64,000 bases of DNA from Clostridia bacterium (GCA_017462485.1 JAFTRA010000026.1:1-64000); one strand, 5' to 3'. Positions 34,990 through 44,498 are shown, counted from the first letter of the stretch. The notes: generated by a model from the sequence alone, not told the origin. Made by a program: numbers and translations.

Positions 34990-35054
34990 TCGCCAGAGAA
35001 GGTAACACCTCATCCACCGCAAAAGTGGTCACCCATCTCCCACCGGAGAAGGCT
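34990..35054. mobile_element. CCTTCTCC/GGAGAAGG element, copy 3 (short)
   Basis: GAGAAGGTAACACCTCATCC, then CACCGCAA, and ends CACCGGAGAAGGCTTT. It is a shortened form of the element at 25711 and 29875 and is flanked by the two versions of the hpf 3' end. Confidence 0.6.
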
Positions 35055-35057
35055 TTA

Positions 35058-35585
35058 TTACTCCTCAGAGGGAACGATAAGACCGTAGTCACCTTCCTTG
35101 CGCTTATAGACAACGCAAACGTCAGAGGTTTCGGCATCCGTAAACGCAAAGAACGTATGACCGAGAAGATTCATCTGCAGGATAGCTTCTTCGGGCGACA
35201 TCGGCTTGAACGGGAAGCTCTTGACTCTGATTTTGAACTCGGGCTCCTCAACGTACTCGTCATCATCCTCAGCCTCTATCACGAAAGCTCCGCTCTTAAC
35301 CTTTTTCTCAAGGCGTGTCTTGTTCTTACGAATCTGTCTCTCAAGGCTCTCTACCGCGCGGTCAAGTGCCGTCATAAACGTATCGCTTTCCTCTTCGGCA
35401 CGGAACAAGGTTGTTCCGTAATTTATCGTAATCTCTATAATTTTATCGCCCTTTCTAACCTTACAGGTTACGAAAGCCTCGGTATCCTCGCCAAAGAACT
35501 TATCGAATTTCTGAAGCTTCTTTTCGATAAGCACCTGAAGACTTTCACGAACGCTCATTTGTTTTCCGTAAATCGTAATCTTCAT
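35058..35585 (-). CDS. hpf: Long-form ribosome hibernation factor HPF
   Basis: A 175-residue protein that dimerises 70S ribosomes into inactive 100S particles. The N-terminal S30AE domain (about 1-95: ITIYGKQMSVRESLQVLIEK, then ITINYGTTLFRAEEESD) is joined by an acidic linker to the C-terminal dimerisation domain (about 118-175: FKIRVKSFPFKPMSPEEA and LLGHTFFAFTDAET), so it is the long form. ATG at 35585 after GGAGAGG is preferred to the 31-codon longer frame because family members start MKITI. Its 3' end is partly duplicated 80 bases further on (34933-34977). Confidence 0.94.
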   Translation of the reverse strand: MKITIYGKQMSVRESLQVLIEKKLQKFDKFFGEDTEAFVTCKVRKGDKIIEITINYGTTLFRAEEESDTFMTALDRAVESLERQIRKNKTRLEKKVKSGAFVIEAEDDDEYVEEPEFKIRVKSFPFKPMSPEEAILQMNLLGHTFFAFTDAETSDVCVVYKRKEGDYGLIVPSEE

Positions 35586-35707
35586 AAACTTTACCTCTCT
35601 CCCCGCGGGAGATTCCTTTCTTGAGTTTCGGAAAGACCGCTTGCTCTTTGCACACCGTACTACGAAAGACAAATTCATTCGCCGGCGCGCTTCCTTTCCG
35701 CAATTTG

Positions 35708-35736
35708 ATTATACCATATTTTTTGGCAAAAATAAA
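35708..35736 (-). promoter_or_regulatory. hpf promoter
   Basis: Minus strand TTTATT (plus 35731-35736), 17 bases, TATAAT (plus 35708-35713); strikingly like the DUF1385 promoter (TTTATTTTTGC before, ATATGGTATAAT at the -10). Confidence 0.55.
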
Positions 35737-35826
35737 TAGTTTTATTAAAGTTTATGTGAACATTTTTGTAATTTTGTATAAAAATATGAATTTTCTTGGC
35801 ATAGTGACGGTTTTTCAAAAAGGCGA

Positions 35827-35856
35827 TTGACAAAGCCACTTGCGGTATGATAAAAT
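35827..35856 (+). promoter_or_regulatory. Promoter of the fused ABC transporter gene
   Basis: TTGACA (35827-35832), 18 bases, TAAAAT (35851-35856); the leader of about 165 bases before the ATG at 36026 is AT-rich with no clear motif. Confidence 0.6.
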
Positions 35857-36025
35857 AGTAAATAGTTCGGGCGTAGCTTATGTACGTTTCGAGCTTTTTT
35901 GCTTTTACGTTATAAATAAGAACAAAATTCGCAAAAATATTTATAAAATATCGCACGCTTCGTAGTAAAATGTTCATATTTATATGGTAAAATAACCCCG
36001 TAATTTTTTAAAAACGGAGAAAATA

Positions 36026-38860
36026 ATGCTTAATCTTAAAGAAATCAAAAAGGATTACGCCACCGCCTCTGAGACGGTACACGCCTTACGAGGTGTCTCG
36101 GTCGCTTTCAGAAAGAACGAGTTCGTTTCTATACTCGGTCCGTCGGGCTGCGGCAAAACGACGCTTCTTAACATAATCGGCGGTCTTGACCACTACACCG
36201 GCGGTGACCTCGTTATCAACGGACGTAGCACAAAATCCTACAAAGACAGAGACTGGGACGTTTACAGAAACCACCGCATAGGCTTCATCTTCCAGAGCTA
36301 CAATCTCATTCCTCACCAGACGGTGCTTGGCAACGTCGAGCTTGCGCTCACGATAGCGGGTATCAGCCGCGAGGAAAGAATCAGACGTGCGAAGAAGGCT
36401 CTCGACAGAGTCGGACTTTCGGACCAGTATTACAAGAAGCCAAACCAGCTTTCCGGAGGTCAGTGCCAAAGAGTCGCTATTGCAAGAGCGCTCGTAAACG
36501 ACCCCGAGATTCTTCTTGCCGACGAGCCGACCGGTGCTCTTGATACCGTAACGAGCGTTCAGATAATGGACCTTATCAAAGAGATTTCGGGCGAAAGACT
36601 CGTTATTATGGTAACACATAACCCCGAGCTTGCCGAAAAATATTCTTCCCGAATCATAAGACTTCTCGACGGTCAGGTGATAGAGGATACCGCTCCCTAC
36701 TCCAGCGAGGAAGAGGAAGCCGAGAACAATGAGCAGAGCGAGCAGCTTCCCACACTTCCCGATAGCGTCGGGGCAATCGTAGGAAACACGACGAACAACG
36801 GACTTAGATTCGCCCTCGTAAAGAACGGTAAGAAAGCAAAAAAAGCTATACAAAAGCTTCGAAAAAAGAAGAGCAAGAAGGAAAAGGCAAAGATGTCCTT
36901 CTTCACGGCGTTTATGCTCTCTGCAAAGAACCTGATGTCGAAAAAGGGCAGAACCGCCATGGTTGGATTTGCCGGCTCGATAGGTATTATCGGTATAGCG
37001 ATGGTTCTTGCGTTCTCCGCGGGTATCAAGGGATACATCTCCTCTATGCAGGACGATATGCTCTCGGGCAACCCCATAACCATCACCGAGTCAGCTTACG
37101 ACCTCGACGCCCTTACGGGTATGATGGACACCGGTGACAAAATTGAAATCATAAAGAAGCCTAACCGAGTATATATATCCTCTCTCGTTGAGTACCTCGC
37201 CGAGATGGACAAGGGACTTGAGGATATAATGGTTAAAAACAACATTACAAAAGAATATATAGACTATATCAAGGCAATGCCCGAGGAATACTACAACGCT
37301 ATGCTCCTTAGCTACGGCATTGATATGAACAACAGCATATACACGGGCTTCAAGCTCGACTCCGAGACCGACGAGAAGCTTACGTCCGTTTCCGCCATCA
37401 CGGCTATGTACACCTCGATACTTAAGGAGACCGAGTTCTCCGACTACGCAAGCTACGTTACAGCGCTTGCGCCCTCTATGGCACAAATGCCAAACAATAA
37501 GGATTATCTGCTCTCGCAATACGACCTTGTCAGTGGAGACTTCCCCGAGGGAAAAGGTGAAATAATGCTCGTTCTTAATTCTGACGACGAGCTTTCCGAC
37601 CTGCTTCTCGCAAGATTCGGATATTATACGCAGGAGGAGTTCCTCGAAATAGTCAAGAAAGCGACAAGTGAGGACGGCAGCTACGACGAAAGCGTTTATC
37701 GCGATTCCTTTGCATACGACGAGCTTATAGGCAAGGAAATGGTTTGGTATCCCAATGACGTCACGTTTGAGAAAAACGAGACGACTATTCCCGGAACGAA
37801 TCAAAGCGTAACAAGCTTCGGATACAATGCTTACGCAGATAGCTTCACCGATACCGAGAAGGCTGAGGGCCTTAAGCTCACCGTCGTAGGTATTCTCACC
37901 ACAAAGGAAAACGTAAATTACGGCTCCATCCAATCGGGCATATACTATACCGAGGCTCTGACCCAGCACGTGCTTTCCGAGAATAAGAATTCCGAGATAT
38001 TCGACTACATTAACGGTATAGACGAAAGCAGCGTAGATGCTACGGCTATGTACGCCTACTATCTTCCCTACAGTTATACCTACAACTACGACGCAAATGA
38101 CAACGGAGCTTACGAGCCCGAGGAAGTAAAAACCGCAATGGGTATGGTTGGCCCCACATCATCTATGAGCGATATGATGGGCTCTATGATGGGCGGTAGC
38201 AATTCAGCATTCGACCATAAGGCTACCAAGGAAAAGTTCATAAGAAATCTTGGTGGAAACGACCTTGCGAACAACGTTTCGATATATCCCGTTTCATTTG
38301 ACGATAAAAACCTCGTTACCAACTATCTTGAAGCCTGGAACGGCGAGGGCAGCCTCACCTACGGTGACGTTACCCTTACAAGAGACGAGCGCACAGATAT
38401 CACCTTTACCGATACGCTCGAGCTCATAATCAATATGATAAACACGATGATAGACGTAATTTCCTACGCTCTCATAGCGTTCACCTCGATATCTCTTGTA
38501 GTTTCTACGGTTATGATAGGAATTATAACGTACGTTTCAGTTGTTGAGAGAATCAAGGAGATTGGCGTTATCAGAGCGCTCGGAGGCAGAAAGAAGGACG
38601 TAAGCCACCTCTTCAATGCAGAAACGTTCATAATAGGCTTGCTTGCGGGTATCTTCGGTGTTCTCGCTACGTATCTGATATCTGCAGTAGTAAACGCCAT
38701 ACTCAAGCCTCTTATCGGTTACTCCTCAATCGCAGCGCTTCCCATAAGCGACGCTGTGGTTCTCGTTATCATATCGGTGCTTCTCACCTTGATTTCGGGA
38801 CTTATCCCCGCAAAGAGCGCAGCAAAGAAGGACCCCGTTGTAGCGCTCCGCACCGAATAA
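36026..38860 (+). CDS. Fused ABC ATPase-permease of the MacB/FtsX type
   Basis: A 944-residue protein combining an ABC ATPase with a MacB-like permease. The ATPase (about 1-225) has GPSGCGKTT (38-46), the LSGGQCQRVAIARAL signature (about 142-156) and ILLADEPTGALD. A Lys-rich linker leads to membrane helix 1 (about 308-335), a large extracytoplasmic domain of about 440 residues, and three C-terminal helices of the FtsX domain (from about 798) with VVERIKEIGVIRALGGRKKD. Such proteins work as homodimeric mechanotransmitters for peptide or lipoprotein handling or antimicrobial resistance. No sensor kinase or accessory protein is beside it, so the substrate is unknown. Confidence 0.92.
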   Translation: MLNLKEIKKDYATASETVHALRGVSVAFRKNEFVSILGPSGCGKTTLLNIIGGLDHYTGGDLVINGRSTKSYKDRDWDVYRNHRIGFIFQSYNLIPHQTVLGNVELALTIAGISREERIRRAKKALDRVGLSDQYYKKPNQLSGGQCQRVAIARALVNDPEILLADEPTGALDTVTSVQIMDLIKEISGERLVIMVTHNPELAEKYSSRIIRLLDGQVIEDTAPYSSEEEEAENNEQSEQLPTLPDSVGAIVGNTTNNGLRFALVKNGKKAKKAIQKLRKKKSKKEKAKMSFFTAFMLSAKNLMSKKGRTAMVGFAGSIGIIGIAMVLAFSAGIKGYISSMQDDMLSGNPITITESAYDLDALTGMMDTGDKIEIIKKPNRVYISSLVEYLAEMDKGLEDIMVKNNITKEYIDYIKAMPEEYYNAMLLSYGIDMNNSIYTGFKLDSETDEKLTSVSAITAMYTSILKETEFSDYASYVTALAPSMAQMPNNKDYLLSQYDLVSGDFPEGKGEIMLVLNSDDELSDLLLARFGYYTQEEFLEIVKKATSEDGSYDESVYRDSFAYDELIGKEMVWYPNDVTFEKNETTIPGTNQSVTSFGYNAYADSFTDTEKAEGLKLTVVGILTTKENVNYGSIQSGIYYTEALTQHVLSENKNSEIFDYINGIDESSVDATAMYAYYLPYSYTYNYDANDNGAYEPEEVKTAMGMVGPTSSMSDMMGSMMGGSNSAFDHKATKEKFIRNLGGNDLANNVSIYPVSFDDKNLVTNYLEAWNGEGSLTYGDVTLTRDERTDITFTDTLELIINMINTMIDVISYALIAFTSISLVVSTVMIGIITYVSVVERIKEIGVIRALGGRKKDVSHLFNAETFIIGLLAGIFGVLATYLISAVVNAILKPLIGYSSIAALPISDAVVLVIISVLLTLISGLIPAKSAAKKDPVVALRTE

Positions 38861-38883
38861 GATTTTATTTATAATCAAAACAA

Positions 38884-38929
38884 AATCCGCTATATTGTAA
38901 TTCTTTGTTTACAATATGGCGGATTTTTA
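38884..38929 (+). terminator. Terminator after the ABC transporter gene
   Basis: AATCCGCTATATTGTAA (38884-38900) pairs with TTACAATATGGCGGATT (38909-38925) with one G-U, then TTT. Confidence 0.85.
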
Positions 38930-39072
38930 TACAGCCACTCACTTTTAAGCGGCAAAACGAAGTATATCACTTTAGAGTGATTTTTTGCAGAAAAAGTCAA
39001 AAAGGTGAAGTAATATAGGAATATTGCAAGACTTTTTGACGCATTTATGCAAAAAATACGTCTCTTAAAACA

Positions 39073-39099
39073 TATTCGATTTAGGTTGGTATTGGCTAG
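39073..39099 (+). repeat. 27-base motif, copy A
   Basis: TATTCGATTTAGGTT followed by GGTATTGGCTAG; it matches copy B at 60492-60518 at 25 of 27 positions, and both are followed within about 40 bases by GAGAATAC. Nearby, GTCAAAAAG (38996-39004) can pair with CTTTTTGAC (39032-39040). The rest of 38930-39162 has no gene. Confidence 0.5.
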
Positions 39100-39162
39100 C
39101 TGCTTTTGATATATCTCGAGAATACAGGGGACCTATCAAAAGCCGCCATGTAAGAAAAAAAA

Positions 39163-39203
39163 GGTTGGCTCAAACCTACGTTTGAGCCAACCTCACACAC
39201 GCG
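39163..39203 (-). terminator. Terminator of the ydbC-like gene
   Basis: AGGTTGGCTCAAAC (39172-39185) pairs with GTTTGAGCCAACCT (39190-39203); on the minus strand a run of T follows (39163-39171). Confidence 0.8.
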
Positions 39204-39294
39204 CATTTTAATTGTGGGCATACCTCACGCTATCCCGCCAAAATTCCCCTTTGAAAGTCGGTGGGACCCGGGGGTATGTATTTTTAGCAAAAAA

Positions 39295-39519
39295 TTAATC
39301 GAGATTCTGAGTCTTAAGCATCTCAAGAAGAGCTTTTGCTTCTTCCTTGGAAATGGTGATACCCTTACCCATCTTCTCATGGTCGGGAGACCACGTACGA
39401 ATATCGTAAACGGGCTCTCTTTCGTTCCAGCTGATAAGGTTAAGCTCCTTGTTCCAGCCGTTGTTACCCTCGCTGACGATACCGATCTTTTCTACAAGTT
39501 CATACTTAATTTCGGGCAT
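39295..39519 (-). CDS. YdbC/PC4-like small nucleic acid-binding protein
   Basis: A 74-residue protein of the YdbC/transcriptional coactivator p15 (PC4) type, small single-stranded-nucleic-acid-binding proteins. It reads as a four-strand sheet plus C-terminal helix: YELVEKIGIVSE, KELNLISWNER, VYDIRTWSPDHEKMGKGIT, then KEEAKALLEMLKTQ. AAGGAG precedes the ATG. It is a single-gene unit with a consensus promoter and its own terminator. Family is recognised with good confidence; the precise role in Clostridia is unknown. Confidence 0.85.
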   Translation of the reverse strand: MPEIKYELVEKIGIVSEGNNGWNKELNLISWNEREPVYDIRTWSPDHEKMGKGITISKEEAKALLEMLKTQNLD

Positions 39520-39567
39520 TTTGTCTGTCTCCTTAAAAGATTTTAAATAAAAAGCTTTTATATAAAC

Positions 39568-39596
39568 ATTTTAGCATATATTTATACACTTGTCAA
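39568..39596 (-). promoter_or_regulatory. Promoter of the ydbC-like gene
   Basis: Minus strand TTGACA (plus 39591-39596), 17 bases, TAAAAT (plus 39568-39573). Confidence 0.75.
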
Positions 39597-39738
39597 GGAA
39601 TTTAAAAAAATATTTAACATTTTTGTCATTTTTTAGCAAACAGAACACGTATTTTCCGCATTTTTCTACTTGTTTTTGGCAAAATCACGCAGCAGAGCGA
39701 ATTTTCTATCGAAAAATATATTTTTTTAGCGTTCGATA

Positions 39739-39767
39739 TTGACTTTTACACTCTGAAATGCTATAAT
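39739..39767 (+). promoter_or_regulatory. Promoter of the structured RNA / pflB unit
   Basis: TTGACT (39739-39744), 17 bases, TATAAT (39762-39767); transcription should begin near 39773. Confidence 0.8.
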
Positions 39768-39771
39768 ATAC

Positions 39772-39969
39772 TTCGGCCGTGAGATTATATAATCTCAAGC
39801 AGCCGTGCAAAGAGCGCGAGGCTCTTTCGGTTTTGCCGATTCCCGCACGGTTGATTATGCCCACTTGGTAGGCTAGCTGTAAAATCAACATATTGATTTG
39901 GTTACCGCTATCTAATATTTTCAGCCGACAGTTCGGGCATAGTCTTATGTGCCGTACGGTCGGTTTTTT
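39772..39969 (+). ncRNA. Unassigned structured RNA with terminator ahead of pflB
   Basis: A roughly 195-base RNA between a strong promoter and a T6 run (39964-39969). Its 5' end (TCGGCCGT) can pair with its 3' end (ACGGTCGG). Inside are GAGATTAT/ATAATCTC, GCCGTGC/GCACGGT enclosing AAAGAGC/GCTCTTT and CGG/CCG hairpins, and GCTGTAAAAT/ATTTTCAGC. GGGCATA (39935-39941) can pair either with TATGCCC (39856-39862) or, in the terminator, with TATGTGCC (39946-39953). Mutually exclusive pairing is typical of a riboswitch or attenuator. I cannot place it in a known class; it is not a ZTP (pfl) aptamer as far as I can judge. A GGTTTGAGCTT/AAGCTCAAGCC hairpin follows before the pflB ribosome site. Confidence 0.6.
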
Positions 39970-40053
39970 GATTGTTAAAAATTTAATTATCATAGGTTTG
40001 AGCTTCGCCTTATATCCTAAAGCTCAAGCCGGTCTATCGAAAGGAAACGAAAA

Positions 40054-42282
40054 ATGAGAGAAGAATGGAAAGGTTTTAAAGAAGGCCGTTGGGTTCACGA
40101 AATCAACGTAAGAAGCTTTATTCACAAGAACTACACTGCCTACTACGGTGACGACTCGTTCCTTGAGGGTCCCACGGAGGATACTCTTGAGCTTTGGGGA
40201 CAGGTCAGCGAGCTTATGAAAGAGGAGATTGCCGCAGGCGGCGCTCTTGATATGGATACAAAGGTTATTTCTACGATAACCTCTCACCCCGCAGGCTATA
40301 TAAATAAAGAAAAGGAAAAGATAGTGGGTCTTCAGACCGAAAAGCCGTTAAAGCGCGCGCTTATGCCCGCAGGCGGAATACGTATGGCTGTTAAGGCTTG
40401 CCGCGATAACGGATACGAGGTTGACCCCGAGGTTATAGAGTATTTCACTACGCACAGAAAGACGCATAACGCAGGCGTTTTCGATGCTTACACTCCCGAA
40501 ATGCGTAAGTGCCGTTCAAATCATATAATAACAGGTCTTCCCGATGCTTACGGCAGAGGAAGAATTATAGGCGACTACCGCAGAGTTGCTCTTTACGGAG
40601 TTGACCGTCTTATTGAGGACAAGCAGTTCCAGAAGGATACCACCGTATCCACTATGTCGCTCGAGGTTATCCGCGAGCGCGAGGAGCTTTCCGAGCAGAT
40701 AAGAGCTCTCGAAATGCTTAAGGAGCTTGCGAATATATACGGCTGCGATATCTCGAAGCCCGCAACCACCTTAAGAGAGGCAACCCAGGCGCTTTACTTC
40801 GCTTATCTTGCCGCTGTTAAGGAGCAAAACGGCGCGGCTATGAGCCTTGGAAGAACCTCTACCTTCCTCGACGTTTATGCCGAGCGTGACCTCAAGGCAG
40901 GTATTATCACCGAGAAAGAGGTTCAGGAAATAATCGACCAGTTCGTTATGAAGCTTCGTATGGTACGCTTTGCGAGAACTCCCGATTACAACCAGATTTT
41001 CGCAGGAGATCCCACTTGGGTAACCGAGTCTATCGGCGGTCTTGATACCGACGGTAAGCCGCTTGTTACCAAGATGTCCTTCAGATATCTTAACACGCTC
41101 AACAACATTGGCGCTGCTCCCGAGCCCAACCTCACGGTTCTCTGGTCGGAGCATTTGCCTGAAAACTTCAAGAGATTTTGCGCAAAGGTGTCTATCGAGC
41201 ATCACGCAGTTCAGTACGAAAACGATGACCTTATGCGCCCCGTTCACGGTGACGACTACGCTATCGCTTGCTGCGTATCCTCGATGAGAGTCGGCAAGGA
41301 AATGCAGTTCTTCGGTGCAAGAGCAAACCTTGCAAAGTGCTTGCTTTACGCTATAAACGGCGGTGTTGACGAGATTTCAGGTCAGCAGGTCGGCCCCGAG
41401 TACCGTGCGGTATCGGGAGACTACCTCGACTACGACGACGTTATGAAAAAATACCGCGATATGATGAGATGGCTTGCGCGCGTTTACGTCAATGCGCTCA
41501 ATATAATCCATTATATGCACGATAAATACTCCTACGAAAGACTTCAGATGGCTCTTCACGACAGAGACGTTAAGCGTTGGTTTGCTACCGGTATCGCAGG
41601 TCTTTCGGTTGTTGCCGACTCGCTCTCGGCTATCAAGTACGCAAAGGTTAAGGTGGAAAGAAACGAAGCCGGTATCGTAACCGACTACAAGGTGGAGGGA
41701 GACTTCCCCAAGTTCGGTAACGATGACGATAGAGTTGACTCTATTGCAAAGGAGGTTCTCCACACCTTTATAAGCTATCTTCGTGAGAATGCGGCTTACA
41801 GAGACGGTGAGATAACGACCTCTATCCTTACCATCACCTCTAACGTTACCTACGGTAAAAATACAGGCTCTACCCCCGACGGAAGAAAAGCAGGAGAGCC
41901 CTTTGCTCCCGGAGCTAACCCTATGCACGGCAGAGACGAAAACGGTGCGGTTGCCTCTCTCGCTTCGGTATCGAAGCTTCCCTTCACCGACTCGCAGGAC
42001 GGTATCTCGAACACCTTTACGGTTGTTCCCTCAGCCCTCGGAAAGAACGAAGAGGAGAGAGAAAACAATCTCGTTACGCTTCTTGACGGATATACCGCAA
42101 AGCGCGGATTCCACCTTAATGTTAACGTCTTTGACAAGGAGCTTCTCCTTGACGCTCAGCGCCACCCCGAGCTTTACCCCCAGCTCACCATTCGAGTTTC
42201 CGGTTATGCCGTAAACTTCATCAAGCTTACCAAGGCGCAGCAGGACGAGGTTATCTCGAGAACCTTCCACTCGGCGCTTTAA
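40054..42282 (+). CDS. pflB: Pyruvate formate-lyase
   Basis: A 742-residue glycyl-radical enzyme splitting pyruvate with CoA into formate and acetyl-CoA. The adjacent catalytic Cys pair is in [10 protein letters not shown] (about 405-412) and the radical Gly in [10 protein letters not shown] (about 714-723), 25 residues from the end as expected. [12 protein letters not shown] and [13 protein letters not shown] are PflB-type motifs, separating it from glycerol or choline lyases. AAAGGAAACGAAAA precedes the ATG. The activase follows by three bases. Expression probably depends on the structured RNA upstream. Confidence 0.96.
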   Translation: MREEWKGFKEGRWVHEINVRSFIHKNYTAYYGDDSFLEGPTEDTLELWGQVSELMKEEIAAGGALDMDTKVISTITSHPAGYINKEKEKIVGLQTEKPLKRALMPAGGIRMAVKACRDNGYEVDPEVIEYFTTHRKTHNAGVFDAYTPEMRKCRSNHIITGLPDAYGRGRIIGDYRRVALYGVDRLIEDKQFQKDTTVSTMSLEVIREREELSEQIRALEMLKELANIYGCDISKPATTLREATQALYFAYLAAVKEQNGAAMSLGRTSTFLDVYAERDLKAGIITEKEVQEIIDQFVMKLRMVRFARTPDYNQIFAGDPTWVTESIGGLDTDGKPLVTKMSFRYLNTLNNIGAAPEPNLTVLWSEHLPENFKRFCAKVSIEHHAVQYENDDLMRPVHGDDYAIACCVSSMRVGKEMQFFGARANLAKCLLYAINGGVDEISGQQVGPEYRAVSGDYLDYDDVMKKYRDMMRWLARVYVNALNIIHYMHDKYSYERLQMALHDRDVKRWFATGIAGLSVVADSLSAIKYAKVKVERNEAGIVTDYKVEGDFPKFGNDDDRVDSIAKEVLHTFISYLRENAAYRDGEITTSILTITSNVTYGKNTGSTPDGRKAGEPFAPGANPMHGRDENGAVASLASVSKLPFTDSQDGISNTFTVVPSALGKNEEERENNLVTLLDGYTAKRGFHLNVNVFDKELLLDAQRHPELYPQLTIRVSGYAVNFIKLTKAQQDEVISRTFHSAL

Positions 42283-42285
42283 GAT

Positions 42286-43014
42286 ATGCTTAAAGGAAAA
42301 ATACATTCCATTGAAACATTTGGCACGGTTGACGGCCCGGGAATTCGCTTCGTAGTATTCTTCCAGGGCTGTCCCATGCGCTGCCTTTACTGCCATAACC
42401 CTGACACGTGGGAGATTTCCGACGCAAAGCTTGAGCTTACGGCAGAAGAGGTTCTTGAGAGAATGACGAGAAACCTTCCCTTTTACAAGAGCGGCGGAAT
42501 CACCGCCACAGGTGGCGAGCCTCTTATGCAAATAGACTTCCTTATAGAGCTGTTCTCTCTCGCAAAGCAAAATGGGATACATACCTGCCTTGACACCTCG
42601 GGAATATTCTTCACCGAGGGTATGCGTGCAAAAATTGACACGCTCCTTGAACTTACCGACCTCGTTATGCTTGACATAAAGCATATGGACAACGCTTCCC
42701 ACCGTGCGCTGACGGGACACGAAAACGTTTTCCCTCTTGCTTTTGCAAGATACCTTAACGAGAAAAAAATTCCTATGCGTATCCGCTACGTGTTGCTTCC
42801 GGGTTACACAGATAGCAGCGAGTGCCTCTTGGCTCTCGGAGAATTTCTTCGTGGTATGGAAAACCTCGAAAAAGTAGAGGTTTTGCCCTATCACCTACTC
42901 GGGCGTGTTAAATACGAGAAGCTTGGACTTCCCTACGCCCTCGACGGAATAGAGGCAGCCACCGAAGGAGAGGCAAATCGCGCGCTGGAGATTATACAAA
43001 GTAAAATGAAATAA
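42286..43014 (+). CDS. pflA: Pyruvate formate-lyase activating enzyme
   Basis: A 242-residue radical SAM enzyme that installs the glycyl radical on PflB. The CxxxCxxC cluster motif is in QGCPMRCLYCHNPDTW (about 28-43), and the SAM-binding ATGGEPLMQ follows (about 71-79). The substrate-side motif VLLPGYTDS is also present. Its ribosome site is weak and the start lies three bases after the pflB stop, so translation is likely coupled. Confidence 0.95.
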   Translation: MLKGKIHSIETFGTVDGPGIRFVVFFQGCPMRCLYCHNPDTWEISDAKLELTAEEVLERMTRNLPFYKSGGITATGGEPLMQIDFLIELFSLAKQNGIHTCLDTSGIFFTEGMRAKIDTLLELTDLVMLDIKHMDNASHRALTGHENVFPLAFARYLNEKKIPMRIRYVLLPGYTDSSECLLALGEFLRGMENLEKVEVLPYHLLGRVKYEKLGLPYALDGIEAATEGEANRALEIIQSKMK

Positions 43015-43023
43015 CCCCTAGGC

Positions 43024-43058
43024 AAAAGAAGTCTTTTTCGAAAAAGACTTCTTTTTTT
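43024..43058 (+). terminator. Terminator after pflA
   Basis: AAAAGAAGTCTTTTT pairs with AAAAAGACTTCTTTT around a CG centre (43024-43053), then TTTT. Confidence 0.9.
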
Positions 43059-43144
43059 GATATACTCGCATAGAGTATGCGAAAGGATTGAAGCCACGAA
43101 TTACGACCCTTACGGACACTCTTTTTAAAGCGCAGAAATTTTTC

Positions 43145-43173
43145 TTGATTTAGCGGTGAATTTGTGCTACAAT
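43145..43173 (+). promoter_or_regulatory. Promoter of the aconitase X pair
   Basis: TTGATT (43145-43150), 17 bases, TACAAT (43168-43173), 34 bases before the ATG. Confidence 0.65.
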
Positions 43174-43207
43174 TATAACAGAGATTTTTTAGAAAGGAAT
43201 TTTTGTT

Positions 43208-44497
43208 ATGGAATACAAAATGCAACTCACCGATGAGCAGCTTGCGATACTGAACGGCTCTCGCGGAGAGACAATGGCAAAGGTCTTAAAAACTCTCGTT
43301 ATGTACGGCGATATTTTCGGCGCTGAAAAGCTCGTTCCCGTGACTCACAAGGAAGGTCATCTCGTTACCAGCTTCGGAATCGCCTTGATGAAGCCCCTGT
43401 TCTCTACTATGGATAAGCTTATCGACGCAGGGCTCACAACCGAGGGAAAGTTCACCGTTGACCCCCGCCCTCTCGAATACGAAAACGTAAAATGCAATCT
43501 TCTTGAAAAAATAGGCTTCCACGTAATGTATAAGAAGCAGAAGGACTACGAGGAACAGCTTAAAAAGGTTGGTCTTCGCAACGAAAAAGCTTTCTCCTGC
43601 GCCTGCTATCTTGACGAGGTAGGCAATATTCCGAAAGAGGGCGATATTCTCTCTTGGGCTGAAAGCTCGGCTGTGGTTTACGCAAACTCCGTTCTCGGCG
43701 CAAGATGCAACCGTAACAGCGGAATGATAGAGCTGTTCGGACTCATAGCGGGATACGTTCCCTACTTTGGTCTCCTCACCGACGAAGGCAGACGCGCGAA
43801 GTGGAAGGTAATCGTAAACACCACGAAGAAGCCCGAGGCGCAGATACTCGGTAGCGCTATCGGTATGAAGGTTATGGAAGACGTTCCCTACGTATATGGA
43901 CTTGACAAGTATCTTGGAAATGAGATAAACGACGACGCTATTTCATACCTTAAGGACTTCGGCGCGGCAACAGCGTCCAACGGTGCGGTAGGTCTCTACC
44001 ATATTGACGGTCTCACTCCCGAAGCAAAGCGCCTTGGTGACTCTCTCATAGAGGACGATGCGCAGGTTTATGAAATCACCGACGAGGAGCTTGAAAGAGT
44101 TTATAAGTCATATCCGCTTATGTGGAAGAACAAGGACGCAAAGCCTAACCTTTGCTTCATAGGCTGCCCTCATCTTACATACAAGCAGCTTTCTGACTGG
44201 TGCGACAAAATTGAGGCAGGTCTCAAGGCTACGGGCAGAAAAAAGGTTGCCGTACGCACGATTATGACTACTCCGCCCGACGTAAAGGCGAAGTTTATGA
44301 AGGACGAAAAATACGGCAAGCTTATCTCGATGGGCGTAAAAATTGCCAGCATTTGCCCACTTATGTATACAAATAACCCAATGACCAAGGGCAGAGCCAT
44401 CATTACGAACAGTAACAAGCTCCGCACTTATTCGGTAGCAAAATACCTCAAAGACGACGATATCTGCGACGTTATATGCGGAAAGGAGTTGAACTGA
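43208..44497 (+). CDS. Aconitase X large (catalytic) subunit
   Basis: A 429-residue aconitase X (AcnX, DUF521) large subunit. Bacterial members act as cis-3-hydroxy-L-proline dehydratases, archaeal ones as phosphomevalonate dehydratases. The conserved parts are visible: LVTSFGIALMKPL, the cluster-region GARCNRNSGMIEL (about 165-177), LCFIGCPHLTYKQL (about 315-328) and ITNSNKLRTYSV near the end. It is followed two bases later by the small subunit. With no mevalonate genes nearby, a hydroxyproline-type or other hydroxyacid dehydration is the better guess, but the substrate is not shown by the sequence. Confidence 0.88.
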   Translation: MEYKMQLTDEQLAILNGSRGETMAKVLKTLVMYGDIFGAEKLVPVTHKEGHLVTSFGIALMKPLFSTMDKLIDAGLTTEGKFTVDPRPLEYENVKCNLLEKIGFHVMYKKQKDYEEQLKKVGLRNEKAFSCACYLDEVGNIPKEGDILSWAESSAVVYANSVLGARCNRNSGMIELFGLIAGYVPYFGLLTDEGRRAKWKVIVNTTKKPEAQILGSAIGMKVMEDVPYVYGLDKYLGNEINDDAISYLKDFGAATASNGAVGLYHIDGLTPEAKRLGDSLIEDDAQVYEITDEELERVYKSYPLMWKNKDAKPNLCFIGCPHLTYKQLSDWCDKIEAGLKATGRKKVAVRTIMTTPPDVKAKFMKDEKYGKLISMGVKIASICPLMYTNNPMTKGRAIITNSNKLRTYSVAKYLKDDDICDVICGKELN

Positions 44498-44498
44498 T

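Noticed and set aside
39772..39969. ZTP (pfl) riboswitch or T-box leader for pflB
   Set aside because: The conserved ZTP 3' domain and the T-box antiterminator core are not found; the overall fold is different. A search with covariance models would settle it.
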